Source: Chryseolinea sp.
Lineage (GTDB): Bacteria > Bacteroidota > Bacteroidia > Cytophagales > Cyclobacteriaceae
Direction of reading: 5' to 3'
Assembly: GCA_025923195.1 (NCBI GenBank)
Contig: JAICGJ010000054.1
Coordinates: 1 to 32,129, forward strand
DNA: 32,129 nucleotides
In this document: positions 24,509 through 32,129 of the stretch, one piece after another
Layout: each line of letters starts with the position of its first letter
How positions within the stretch are numbered: the stretch's first letter is position 1
Position numbers and translations under genes: made by a program
Notes under the pieces: model-generated
Seen by the model: only the letters and a program-made list of their open reading frames with translations
What the model was told of the DNA's origin: nothing
The model's database searches: none

Positions 24509-27205
24509 ATGCCCCGCACTATGATGAAGTCGATTCTGCTTTGTGTTTTTCTGGTCTCCATAATGAAGGGTTATGGTCAGCAGCCCATTCAAGACAGTCT
24601 TGAAAATGTCAAAACAACTTTTAATGCTGTTTCAAAACTTAAACGTGAAGATTTTAATCAAGGAATCATACACTTGCCCTATCAATTAATAAATGGCCGT
24701 GTCACTGGAATCGGAATGTCGGCTGCTGGTAATGATCCGAACGGTGAATTTGTGCTTCGGGTGAGAGGTTTGTCCACGTTACAAAGAGAAACAAAACCCC
24801 TTCTGGTCGTCGATGGTTTTGTCGTAGATGATCTGCAGTTGGTTGACCCCAATGATATAGCCCAGGTTACACTGCTTAAAGATGGCGCATCGGCATCCGC
24901 ATACGGTGTACAGGGCGCTAATGGCGTGTTAATGATCACAACCAGGAAATCAGATGAACCCTCTCACGTTTCCTTTCAATCCGCCTTCGGCGTTGCCCAA
25001 TCGATTAACAAAATTGATGTTTTGTCTGCAGGCGCTTACAAACAATTTCCAGCATCGGTAGACATGGGTAGTTCACAGGATTGGCTTGATCTCATTACGC
25101 AAACAGGTATTTCAAGCGTTAACAATCTTGCGGTTTCCAGAAATACAGAGTCGTTTTCTGTCAGGGCATCTGTGAACAGTCGCATTGTTAAGGGGACCCT
25201 GTTGGGTACCGGCTTCGATCAGCTGAACTTCCGAATAAATCTTCAACAAAGAGCAATGAAGGACAGGCTTCGGCTGCAGATGCGTCTAGCCTCTTCCACC
25301 AGGGAGTCTGACTTCGGATTTAGAGAGGCGCTCAAATATGCCTATACGTCCAATCCAACGATGCAAGTTCATGATCCTGCCTCCCCTCAACATGGGGGTT
25401 ACAAACAGAGCCTGGTTTTCGACAACTACAACCCAATAGCGATAATTGAGCAAAACACGAACGCAGGAAAAGATAAATCATCCTCGATTTCATTTGGCGG
25501 TGACTATGAATTCAATGGCAAGCTAAAAGGGATTGTAATGAAGCTCTCTTATCAGTTATTAAGTATGGATTACTTCAACGGAAGGTATTACTCCAGACAA
25601 AGCTTTTATATTGGTGCCTATCGAAATGGGCTCGCCAGCACAAGTTCCGACAAGAGAAAAATGCAGCAGTTCGATGCTGTTCTTAATTATGTGAAGAATT
25701 TAAAAAACGTGAACTTTGAGATTTCCTCCGGTTACCGATTCCAGGACCATACCAGATCAACGGCGTTAATGGAAGGCGGAGATTTTTTAACCGATGCCTA
25801 TAGTTACCATAACATGGGAGCTTCACAGGATTTTCAAAATGGAATCGGTGCTGTTTCTTCTTCGCTTGATGCTTACAAAGTTGTTTCATGGCTTACCAAC
25901 GCCTCAGTTTTTTTCAAGGAAAAATATTTTATCAGTGCATCCACTAACTACAGTGGGTCAACACGTTTAGGAGCAAACAATAAATGGGGCTTATTCCCAG
26001 CCATCACTGGCGGAATACAGTTTACTGAAGGAATAGCGATGCTTAGCTATTTAAAGATCAGGGCATCGTGGGGAAAGGCGGGAAACATACCTCAACAGTC
26101 CAATCTCGCAGGCTCTAAGTTGAGTGCCGGGGGCTTTATGTATTACAACGGTAATTATATCCCTGCATACTTCCTTTCGAGAGACGCTAACCCTGATTTG
26201 AAATGGGAGGAAAAATCTGAAGTAAATATCGGGGCTGACTTTACGTTACTCAATGACAATGTGCGGGGCAGCATTGATTGGTTCAACAATAAAGTTACGG
26301 ATCTCATTTCGCCTGTTAGCGTTCCAAGCCCACCCAGTATCAGTTATTCAATGGTGGCGAACTTGGGGGAAATTCAAAACAGTGGGCTGGAAATTAACCT
26401 GAATGTATCAGCAAGAAAAACCAGGCAATTTAGCTGGGATATAGATTTCAACTTTTCGCATGTCACGACAACAGTGAATAGTCTCCACGGTGACAATGTC
26501 ACCCTGACTGAAAACGGGAAATTGAGCATAGGTGTATTGACAGATGCCGGCGGCGGCTGCAGTAGCCATGGCGTTAACCTTATTGAAGAAGGTGCAAAGC
26601 TTGGGCAAATTCAGGGCCCTGTGTTCACAGGAATCGGCCTCGATGGCTACCCACAACACAAGGACATCAACGGCGATGCGGCCTATTGCGACTGTCCCGA
26701 CGACTTCGTGGTATTAGGAAATGCTTTACCGAAATTTATATTCGGATTCGGCAGTCGCTTTGCCTACAAGAATTTTGAGCTGCGCTTCTTGCTGCGGGGC
26801 GCCAGCGGTCATCATAAGGTAAACTCCTATCGCATCTATCAGGAGGGCACGGGAATAGTTCCCTCGTATAACCTTGTAGAGACGTCTTATTTTGATCCCC
26901 GGCTACAGCATACACATCTTTCCAGTAATTATGTTGAGAAGGCATCGTTCATAACATTAGATAATATCTCCCTGGGTTACCAGGTCCCAACTACCTTGAA
27001 GCTAACCGTTCTTTTCACTGTCCAGAATCTTTTTACGATTACGAAATACACGGGCTCAGACCCTGAGGTCGCGTACGGAAATCCGGTGTTGAAGGGTCAA
27101 ACTGTCGACCCGGGGAATCCCAGTCCACTTGTGAATGGCCTCGATCTCAGGGGCAGCTACCTGCCTTCCAGAATTTTCTCTGTTGGGTTTGGCTTGAAAT
27201 TGTGA
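24509..27205 (+). CDS. SusC/RagA-like TonB-dependent outer-membrane receptor, without N-terminal carboxypeptidase-like domain
   Basis: An 898-residue outer-membrane beta-barrel. After a signal peptide (MMKSILLCVFLVSIMKGYGQ, probably from the ATG at 24521) comes the plug. The plug carries SusC-type signatures: VLRVRGLSTLQRETKPLLVV, DGFVVDD, PNDIAQVTLLKDGASASAYG and GANGVLMITTRK. The rest is barrel strands (NLKWEEKSEVNIGADFTLL-like, GSIDWFNNKVTDLI, ELRFLLRGASGHHKVNSYRI) ending in RIFSVGFGLKL. Typical SusC proteins are 1000-1100 residues and begin with a CarboxypepD_reg-like domain of about 90 residues, which is absent here. A Cys-containing loop (GGGCSSHG … AAYCDCPDD) may form disulfides. No SusD-like lipoprotein follows, so the partner and ligand are unknown. 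It could take up glycans or peptides. Confidence 0.92.
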   Translation: MPRTMMKSILLCVFLVSIMKGYGQQPIQDSLENVKTTFNAVSKLKREDFNQGIIHLPYQLINGRVTGIGMSAAGNDPNGEFVLRVRGLSTLQRETKPLLVVDGFVVDDLQLVDPNDIAQVTLLKDGASASAYGVQGANGVLMITTRKSDEPSHVSFQSAFGVAQSINKIDVLSAGAYKQFPASVDMGSSQDWLDLITQTGISSVNNLAVSRNTESFSVRASVNSRIVKGTLLGTGFDQLNFRINLQQRAMKDRLRLQMRLASSTRESDFGFREALKYAYTSNPTMQVHDPASPQHGGYKQSLVFDNYNPIAIIEQNTNAGKDKSSSISFGGDYEFNGKLKGIVMKLSYQLLSMDYFNGRYYSRQSFYIGAYRNGLASTSSDKRKMQQFDAVLNYVKNLKNVNFEISSGYRFQDHTRSTALMEGGDFLTDAYSYHNMGASQDFQNGIGAVSSSLDAYKVVSWLTNASVFFKEKYFISASTNYSGSTRLGANNKWGLFPAITGGIQFTEGIAMLSYLKIRASWGKAGNIPQQSNLAGSKLSAGGFMYYNGNYIPAYFLSRDANPDLKWEEKSEVNIGADFTLLNDNVRGSIDWFNNKVTDLISPVSVPSPPSISYSMVANLGEIQNSGLEINLNVSARKTRQFSWDIDFNFSHVTTTVNSLHGDNVTLTENGKLSIGVLTDAGGGCSSHGVNLIEEGAKLGQIQGPVFTGIGLDGYPQHKDINGDAAYCDCPDDFVVLGNALPKFIFGFGSRFAYKNFELRFLLRGASGHHKVNSYRIYQEGTGIVPSYNLVETSYFDPRLQHTHLSSNYVEKASFITLDNISLGYQVPTTLKLTVLFTVQNLFTITKYTGSDPEVAYGNPVLKGQTVDPGNPSPLVNGLDLRGSYLPSRIFSVGFGLKL

Positions 27206-27272
27206 TATTGATTTGGCGCAGCCTTCAAATTTTGAATCAGACTTATCGTTTCCAGCCGAAACAGCCCATCAA

Positions 27273-27306
27273 TTGCTTGCTTAGTTCCTATGCATAGCTA
27301 GATTTG
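27273..27306 (+). promoter_or_regulatory. Bacteroidota-type promoter TTG-N19-TAGATTTG
   Basis: TTG at 27277-27279 and TAGATTTG at 27299-27306 are separated by 19 bases. This matches the -33/-7 promoter form of Bacteroidota, and the ATG of the TolB-like gene follows 20 bases later at 27327. A second TTG is at 27273-27275. It indicates that the gene is transcribed separately from the SusC-like receptor. Confidence 0.6.
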
Positions 27307-27326
27307 ATATAGAAAAATCAGATCCT

Positions 27327-28337
27327 ATGAAACTAATCGTATTCTTCATGGTGCTGTTCATATTGGTTTCACAAGGAAGGAAACCCGGGAACCCGCTTTC
27401 TACCCTACCTCCAAATATTGAAGTCCTTACACATTTCGGGGAACGGGCGGATATCTCACCCGACAATCAGGAGATCGCCTTCATGTCAAAAAGTTTTGGC
27501 GATGCCATGGTAATTGATCTAAAGACCCGCGCAATCCGGTGCCTCACCTGTAACGTGCCGGCCGCAGCATTTCTCCGGGTAATGCATCTCTCCACAGGCG
27601 ACTACATCTTGATAGGACCCGACCATTTCGAAGACATCCGAATAAGTCGTTCCCGCGATAATGAACTATGGTTTCTCAGCAAAGAACGTGGCTCGAAACC
27701 CGTGAAACTTGGACAGAAGATGAGCGAAGGCGCTGCAGTCTCAAAAAAGAATCTGACCATCGCCTTTTCACAACTGAAAGCCCAGGCGCCCGACCTCCCA
27801 TCAGGGGCATCCAGAATCATTATGGCGGATATTGATCTCTCAGGGTCGGTGCCTAAACTCATAAATAAGAAGACGATTCATGAAACCTCCGATCCTTCGT
27901 GTGTTTTGGAAGCTCAGGACTTCTATGACAACGATACCAAATTGACTTTTGTCTGTTATGAACCCAGCGATCTGGCGTCAGTTATGGGAATTGATTTAAA
28001 AACAGAAGTGGTAACTAATTATTCCAAGCTGCCAGGCGCTTACAACGAAACAGAAGGCATTTTTCCAGATGGGCTGTACACTTGTGTCGAGTCCGATCGT
28101 CAGTGCGAAAAACTGGGTGGCAAGCGGGGATCAGGCAACATTGATATCTGGAAATTAAAATTGGATGGGACAGGAAAGGATTTTGTTCGCCTTACGACAT
28201 TCAATGATTACGAAGGCGGCAAGGCATCGAACCCTGTGGTTTCTAGTGATGGAAAGTTCATGGCATTTCAATCTGCCAGGACGACTGACCCTGCCGGGGT
28301 TGGGTACGGGCTCCTGCTCTACCACTTTGACAAATAA
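27327..28337 (+). CDS. Exported TolB-like/PD40 beta-propeller protein
   Basis: A 336-residue protein with an N-terminal signal (MKLIVFFMVLFILVSQG). The rest is propeller-like with PD40/WD40-type strands: ADISPDNQEIAFMSKSFG near the start, ELWFLSKERGSKPVKL, LTIAFSQLK, NIDIWKLKLDGTGKDFVRLT and SNPVVSSDGKFMAFQSART at the end. Cysteine pairs (RCLTCN, DPSCVLEAQ, TCVESDRQC) suggest disulfides in the periplasm. These proteins usually bind peptides or sugars or act as accessory lipoproteins. No catalytic motif is present. It follows the SusC-like receptor by about 120 bases but has its own promoter. Confidence 0.8.
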   Translation: MKLIVFFMVLFILVSQGRKPGNPLSTLPPNIEVLTHFGERADISPDNQEIAFMSKSFGDAMVIDLKTRAIRCLTCNVPAAAFLRVMHLSTGDYILIGPDHFEDIRISRSRDNELWFLSKERGSKPVKLGQKMSEGAAVSKKNLTIAFSQLKAQAPDLPSGASRIIMADIDLSGSVPKLINKKTIHETSDPSCVLEAQDFYDNDTKLTFVCYEPSDLASVMGIDLKTEVVTNYSKLPGAYNETEGIFPDGLYTCVESDRQCEKLGGKRGSGNIDIWKLKLDGTGKDFVRLTTFNDYEGGKASNPVVSSDGKFMAFQSARTTDPAGVGYGLLLYHFDK

Positions 28338-28405
28338 AAATTTTGATCTTGGGCAGGGTGGACTGAAAAGTCGAATTACGAGTACTCCAATAAAATTTCA
28401 TTAGA

Positions 28406-28480
28406 GACTTCGTGGTTTCTTGGTGTCTTCGCGTCTTGGTGGCAGTTTGCCACGAAGGCACGAGGACACTAAGGAGTCAC
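28406..28480. repeat. Hairpin-forming dispersed repeat (CTTCGTGG type)
   Basis: GACTTCGTGGTTTCTTGGTG… through TTGGTGGCA (28406-28444) faces TGCCACGAAGGCACGAGGAC… to 28480, around a 3-base loop. The inner 9-bp arms pair with one mismatch and the outer parts are imperfect. A rearranged partial copy is at 6140-6168. It lies between the TolB-like gene and the convergent TerB gene and may serve as a two-way terminator. Confidence 0.7.
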
Positions 28481-28565
28481 AAAGTAGATAGAGTACTAAT
28501 AAATTTGGTCGTAATTTTTAAAGTAACTTTCTAGTCAGCCCCCTTCCCAATAAAAAAGAATCCTT

Positions 28566-29318
28566 TTACCGAAGCAGTCTTCCAAGCATGGAACTCATGC
28601 TTTGGTTGCCCCGGCTTTTGTTCAGTCCTGAAATCAACGATCCGAGTCCGCCAATCCCTCCAGTTCCGCTGCTGGTTGCTCCACCGAGCATTCCGCCCAG
28701 CAAACCACCACCTAGTCCGCCTAAACCCCCTGCACCACGCCTTCCGCCGCTGAGTGCGCGTCCCGCGAGGCTACCGAGTAATAAGGGTCCTAAAAATCCA
28801 AATATGCTCTTACCCATAGACCCCACGTTAATTCCTGCTTTTGAAAGTTTATCCTGCAAACCCGTCGATTGTAGAAAAGCCGGTTGTGCGAATTCTTCAG
28901 GAGTATGTGATTCTTTGGCTGCCTTACTTACAACTTGATCAAGCACCGAAAATTGGTTCTGATTAACCTCGAGGTATCTCGCCACCTTTTCGATATTACC
29001 CTTTTCCTCAGCGGTATAACTTTCATCTGCCTTAGCCAGCGCAATCAGATCTGTAATAAGTGAATATCTGAGATCGCTGGTCTTCAAGGTGTCAAGACAT
29101 TTTTTTAAATCGTTGCCCGATGTGTCTTTTGCCGCTTCTATTATGTTTTGTTCTTCATCCGGCGAAATACCAGCCGCGTGAGCAATCTCGCGCAAATGTC
29201 CTAATTCTTCTTCTGTCGCCTCGCGGTCTGCTGTTGCAAGCGCTGCAAGCGCACCCAGGTAAGCGCCCTTTTCATTCTCCGAATATCCGGTAAGTAGGGT
29301 TTCTGATTTTACTTCCAT
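28566..29318 (-). CDS. TerB-domain protein with glycine-rich C-terminus
   Basis: A 250-residue protein. Residues of about 10-140 are an all-helical TerB-like domain with its acidic signature (GALAALATADREATEEELGH and LIALAKADESYTAEEKGNIE), in which the Asp/Glu residues probably bind metal. A hydrophobic segment follows (IFGFLGPLLLGSLAGRAL), then a glycine-rich tail (GGLGGLGGGLLGGMLGG …) ending SMLGRLLR. TerB domains occur in tellurite and stress-response systems and in membrane-associated proteins. No other ter genes are present, so tellurite resistance should not be assumed. It has its own minus-strand unit, convergent with the TolB-like gene. Confidence 0.83.
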   Translation of the reverse strand: MEVKSETLLTGYSENEKGAYLGALAALATADREATEEELGHLREIAHAAGISPDEEQNIIEAAKDTSGNDLKKCLDTLKTSDLRYSLITDLIALAKADESYTAEEKGNIEKVARYLEVNQNQFSVLDQVVSKAAKESHTPEEFAQPAFLQSTGLQDKLSKAGINVGSMGKSIFGFLGPLLLGSLAGRALSGGRRGAGGLGGLGGGLLGGMLGGATSSGTGGIGGLGSLISGLNKSRGNQSMSSMLGRLLR

Positions 29319-29701
29319 AAATTTTCTATTTATTTCTTTTTTTAATGACTATTTACTGAATTAACATGCGGCACGCACTTAAGTTTTGATTGAAAAAATA
29401 ATTCGACGGTAAATTAAAATGAGTGGTAAGAAGAGCAAAATATCCAGTCGCCCGCTACGTCAGTCCGCAGTTTCGATCACGAAATCAACTACGGTTTTGC
29501 AGGAATGTCAAAGTTTCAAGAAAACTAAATTGTGGACCGAATTATTTAAGTAATAGAGTTAAAAATTGAACTGAGATTTTTTGTCGGGGACGCAAGTCGC
29601 GGCAAGATTCAGAACGACCACGCCCAAAGTAACCACCCAAACACTATTTTCGTTAATACACGGTGTAAGGAAACTCAACATAGCCCTTATGATGTAATGA
29701 C
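29319..29701. other. 383-base gap with no recognised feature
   Basis: The gap is AT-rich and lies between divergent genes (TerB on minus, TM2 on plus). It should contain promoters for both, but no clear TAnnTTTG element or other regulatory structure was recognised. The open frames in it show no family features. Confidence 0.45.
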
Positions 29702-29992
29702 ATGAACAAGTATGAGCTGCAGAGCCGAATTAAGTCGACTGGAACTGCCATCCTTTTCTGGTTTTTGTTAGGGGCGCATTTTGCATATCTAGGAAAGTGG
29801 GGCTTGCAGCTGCTTTTCTGGATCACGCTGGGAGGCGTTGGTGTCTGGGCAATTGTTGAACTTTTTCTCATTCCAGGCAGAGTTGAAAAATACAATGCGG
29901 GAATTTATGAGCAACTCGACCAGATCGAAAAAAGAGATAAGGCAAATGAACTCTTGAAGAATCTTGAAATGATCAAAGCGGCGAAGGGCTAA
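29702..29992 (+). CDS. TM2-domain membrane protein
   Basis: A 96-residue protein with two membrane segments in TM2-domain arrangement: AILFWFLLGAHFAYLGKWGL, then LLFWITLGGVGVWAIVELFL. They are followed by a charged C-terminal helix (YEQLDQIEKRDKANELLKNL). The G-x-H-x-x-Y-x-G-x-W pattern in the turn is typical of TM2 proteins, in place of the usual GxxGxHRFYxG. Function is unknown. It is a single-gene unit in the plus direction between minus-strand genes. Confidence 0.85.
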   Translation: MNKYELQSRIKSTGTAILFWFLLGAHFAYLGKWGLQLLFWITLGGVGVWAIVELFLIPGRVEKYNAGIYEQLDQIEKRDKANELLKNLEMIKAAKG

Positions 29993-30037
29993 GATTTTAG
30001 ACCGGCTTACATACGAGCCACTTTCACACTTTTTATG

Positions 30038-30523
30038 CTAATCTGTATGAGACGATAAACCGTCTACCCTCCTGTACTTTTCAATATTTAGTCGCTCAAC
30101 CCCGAGGTCTTCAATTTTTTCGACCCCTTGTTGAGTCAAAGTGTCGCCCAATATTGTAAGCTTAAAAGGAAAGGTATTTCCTTCCCATTCGCGATAACTG
30201 CAGTATTCCAGGTGCTCTGTATATTGATCACCGGATAAAGTATATCTACCGCCTCCTGCCGAAAAAGTGGCAGTCGAATCCTTTCCCTTTTTCAAGTCAT
30301 GGCTCAAGAAGGAGAAATGCGTGGCGTTGATGATTTTGATCATGCTTTGATCGCGTGTGTAATCAGTGACGGTAGTATCACCATCCTCTATAATTGTTCC
30401 GGAAATTAATTGCCATGTACCCTCAATTGGACTTGCTGTAACGGAATCTATATTATTGCCTTTGGGATCTTGGCAGCCAAAACCAAAAAATAGTATTAGT
30501 GCCACTGCTGGTGCTGATTTCAT
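30038..30523 (-). CDS. Lipocalin-like lipoprotein
   Basis: The protein is about 161 residues from the Met at 30523, which gives a lipoprotein signal (MKSAPAVALILFFGFGCQD) with lipobox GFGC. The open frame extends to 30562 with a less likely start. The mature part has the lipocalin-like opening PIEGTWQLISGTIIEDGDTT and successive strands (SMIKIINATHFSFLSHD, GGGRYTLSGDQYTEHLEYC, FKLTILGDTLTQQGVEK), ending with ERLNIEKYRRVDG. This is the pattern of small Bacteroidota lipocalin_4/DUF4488-like lipoproteins that report or bind an unknown ligand. No partner gene is evident. Confidence 0.78.
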   Translation of the reverse strand: MKSAPAVALILFFGFGCQDPKGNNIDSVTASPIEGTWQLISGTIIEDGDTTVTDYTRDQSMIKIINATHFSFLSHDLKKGKDSTATFSAGGGRYTLSGDQYTEHLEYCSYREWEGNTFPFKLTILGDTLTQQGVEKIEDLGVERLNIEKYRRVDGLSSHTD

Positions 30524-30601
30524 ACGACTTATCGAAATTAGAATTGAAATGAAAAGATACATCTTTCTCTAAATTCTTTATATCAGCGTAAAAAATCCAC
30601 A

Positions 30602-31090
30602 TCAGAAAATGGCTTCGATCAACTTGTACACACCGTAGAAGGCCGCAACAACAACAAGGAACAAAACTATCGCTATCACAATCAAAATTCCATTTCCCTG
30701 TCCCTGATGCTTCCCTTCTAAATAATGCTCCTTCAGTAGCTGAACATTGCGCGTGTTTGAGCGATAAAAAACATCAAAGATCGTTCCCACCAAAGGTATA
30801 GCTCCAATTATAGCATCCATAGTTGAATTCAAGAGCATTTTGATCACTACCTTCCGGCTGGCACCGTGATTCCTCATGGTATAAATAAGGGCACAGGAAA
30901 TTAGAAAGGTAATCAGGTCACCAGCAACTGGAAACAGGCTCAGCAAGGGGTCAAGCCCAAATCTGATGTTAGTTCCAGGGATTAAAAAGCGAGAGTCCAT
31001 CCATTGGGCTAGGCGCTCAACCCCTTGAATGCTGGGAAGATCGGCGTCACGAATAGGTCGGGCCTTGATGACCTTTATAGCAGGTTCCAT
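30602..31090 (-). CDS. DUF4112 membrane protein
   Basis: A 162-residue protein matching DUF4112: an N-terminal helix with LAQWMDSRFLIPGTNIRFGL, then the conserved DPLLSLFPVAGDLITFLISC. A KMLLNSTMDAIIGAIPLVGT segment follows, then FDVFYRSNTRNVQLLKEHYL. A hydrophobic C-terminal helix (ILIVIAIVLFLVVVAAFYGV) is probably a membrane anchor. The two P-x-x-G-D/T repeats are the family hallmark. Function is unknown. It is 78 bases upstream of the lipocalin-like gene in the same direction, so the two may share a transcript. Confidence 0.88.
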   Translation of the reverse strand: MEPAIKVIKARPIRDADLPSIQGVERLAQWMDSRFLIPGTNIRFGLDPLLSLFPVAGDLITFLISCALIYTMRNHGASRKVVIKMLLNSTMDAIIGAIPLVGTIFDVFYRSNTRNVQLLKEHYLEGKHQGQGNGILIVIAIVLFLVVVAAFYGVYKLIEAIF

Positions 31091-31344
31091 ACTGAATATT
31101 AGCGTTCCAGATTCTCACTGAATACAAAATGGTGCCAGATTTTTCGACCCAGCTAAGTGTCCCGTAATCCCTTGGAATTTTGCACAGGGTCACTAGGCCC
31201 GGTACTCTCAGTAAAATTATTTGGACAGACCTGAGGATGGCTCGCCCCACTCCATTGCAGAATCTGGTGCCCCTTTCCTTCATCCTTTCATATCCGCCGT
31301 TAAGGCTATCCAACGCAAAGTTTATTTGGCTGGCACCGAAAATG

Positions 31345-31782
31345 TTATTCATCAACTTTCGTATACTCCAGAGCTTTTTCTTCTCCCCAATAGATTTTCT
31401 CGTCATCCACGTAAAGAGGTGGATACTTGTTTCCAGCCGCCGGGGTCAGCTTTTTCTTGGCGGCATCGTACTTCGTTTGGTATGGAGGCATAGGCTTGTC
31501 GGCTTCGGGCATTTCTGTAACCCATCCTTTTTTGTCATAATCGTTCATAAGCCATTTGCGGTTGGAGATTTCATAGCCGTCGCCGCCGGCTTTTATAAAA
31601 ATTGTATCTCTGACAGTGCGGCTGCCCACAACCTCCCCCGTTCGAGGATCAATGACCTCCGCAGTATAGGTATGTGTATATGCTCCTTCAACCCCAAGGC
31701 TATCTGCGGATTCCTTTCCACATGAAATACAAGAGAAGTAGGTTAAGAATAAGAAGAAAATCAACGTGCGGCAGCCAACCAT
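31345..31782 (-). CDS. Small lipoprotein of unknown function
   Basis: The protein is about 145 residues from the Met at 31782. It begins with a lipoprotein signal (MVGCRTLIFFLFLTYFSCIS followed by CGKES, lipobox around SCISC). The open frame extends to 31851 but the extra 23 residues are not signal-like. The mature part is beta-rich: VEGAYTHTYTAEVIDPRTGE, SRTVRDTIFIKAGGDGYEIS, NRKWLMNDYDKKGW, and a C-terminal PPLYVDDEKIYWGEEKALEY. The layout (short strands ending in an easily read dipstick motif) is that of small Bacteroidota lipoproteins of unassigned function. It lies upstream of DUF4112 in the same direction with a gap of about 250 bases. Confidence 0.75.
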   Translation of the reverse strand: MVGCRTLIFFLFLTYFSCISCGKESADSLGVEGAYTHTYTAEVIDPRTGEVVGSRTVRDTIFIKAGGDGYEISNRKWLMNDYDKKGWVTEMPEADKPMPPYQTKYDAAKKKLTPAAGNKYPPLYVDDEKIYWGEEKALEYTKVDE

Positions 31783-32129
31783 AGAAGACCAATATGGTAA
31801 ATATAGGCCGTAGCATCGTAAACAAAAAGCTTTCCCGGAAATGTGCAACAATCTGATACGACAATTGACGGCTTATTCAGCCGATTAAGATGTTTCACCT
31901 AAATAAAATCTCGGTTCAGATCTAATCGCCTAGGCGCTATGAAGGAGATATTCTTTTGTAGGCCATGGTCGCAGCCCAACGCCTCAGCCACCGGCGACAC
32001 TCACAACAACGGTTGAAAAAATAAAACACACACGTTGCCATCTATGGGTTTCGGCAAAAATGATGATTCCACGACATCGTTGTAAAAGAGGTCGTGATGG
32101 ACGCCAGGATCTTGCCGCCGGGGCGATCC
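31783..32129. other. Right-edge region with no supported gene
   Basis: No complete gene is recognised. One plus-strand frame is open from about 31945 to the window edge but has no early ATG and no motif. It could be the start of a gene or chance. Confidence 0.4.

Noticed and set aside
28588-28938. Proline-rich plus-strand open frame (116 residues)
   Set aside because: It is the complement of the glycine-rich tail of the TerB protein; the proline bias is a direct consequence of glycine codons on the other strand.
28566-29318. Tellurite-resistance system
   Set aside because: Only a TerB-like domain is present; no TerA, TerC, TerD or TerE gene lies nearby, so a ter operon cannot be claimed.
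31047-31406. 119-residue minus-strand open frame between DUF4112 and the lipoprotein gene
   Set aside because: It overlaps both neighbours in another frame, has no signal peptide or recognisable motif, and its composition looks like a shadow frame.
1-32129. tRNA or rRNA genes
   Set aside because: No cloverleaf-like segment or conserved rRNA stretch was recognised on either strand by eye.

Overview
The window looks like chromosomal DNA of a Bacteroidota bacterium, most likely a Cytophagales-type soil or freshwater species. The signs are a metalloprotease ending in a type IX secretion (Por) sorting domain, a SusC/RagA-type TonB receptor, large FtsX-domain permeases (one with the Bacteroidota permease prefix domain), a DUF1080 protein, many small lipoproteins, a promoter of the Bacteroidota form TTG-N19-TAnnTTTG, and few clear Shine-Dalgarno sites. 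The genus is an inference and cannot be fixed from the sequence alone.

Layout. 1-4156: two consecutive FtsX permeases, the first cut by the window edge. 4464-6901: a Crp/Fnr regulator, a pirin and a frameshifted NADP-binding reductase. 7182-8339: a membrane-anchored AraC regulator on the minus strand. 8629-9693: a Tat-exported beta-propeller protein. 9833-13353: a minus-strand pair in which a small secreted protein overlaps a large M4 metalloprotease by ATGA. 13517-14440: a polysaccharide deacetylase. 14441-16432: a decayed island. 16433-17881: a DoxX-like membrane protein and a frameshifted DUF1905/YdeI gene. 17978-20362: a third FtsX permease on the minus strand. 20608-28337: mostly secreted proteins (LamG, a duplicated alpha/beta-barrel protein, DUF1080, an orphan SusC-like receptor, a TolB-like propeller). 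28566-31782: small envelope-associated proteins (TerB, TM2, lipocalin-like, DUF4112, a lipoprotein).

The most interesting region is 14651-16361. It holds a broken YciI-like gene and a Kazal-type inhibitor. Beyond these are two fragments that read as CRISPR-Cas debris: the C-terminus of a Cas6-like protein with its glycine-rich loop (15388-15519) and the N-terminus of a Cas1 (16231-16361, one frameshift). A REP-associated tyrosine transposase (RAYT, 15590-16180) sits exactly between them. It is flanked by REP-like hairpins and carries a perfect 14-bp-arm palindrome inside its own reading frame. No CRISPR array is visible.

Two further themes stand out. Several accessory genes carry single-base indels, and in two of them a -1/+1 pair restores the original frame. 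Several intergenic gaps are built from dispersed inverted-repeat families: TATCCGTTA/TAACGGATA, GAACAAGGAACATCGAA and a CTTCGTGG-type hairpin.
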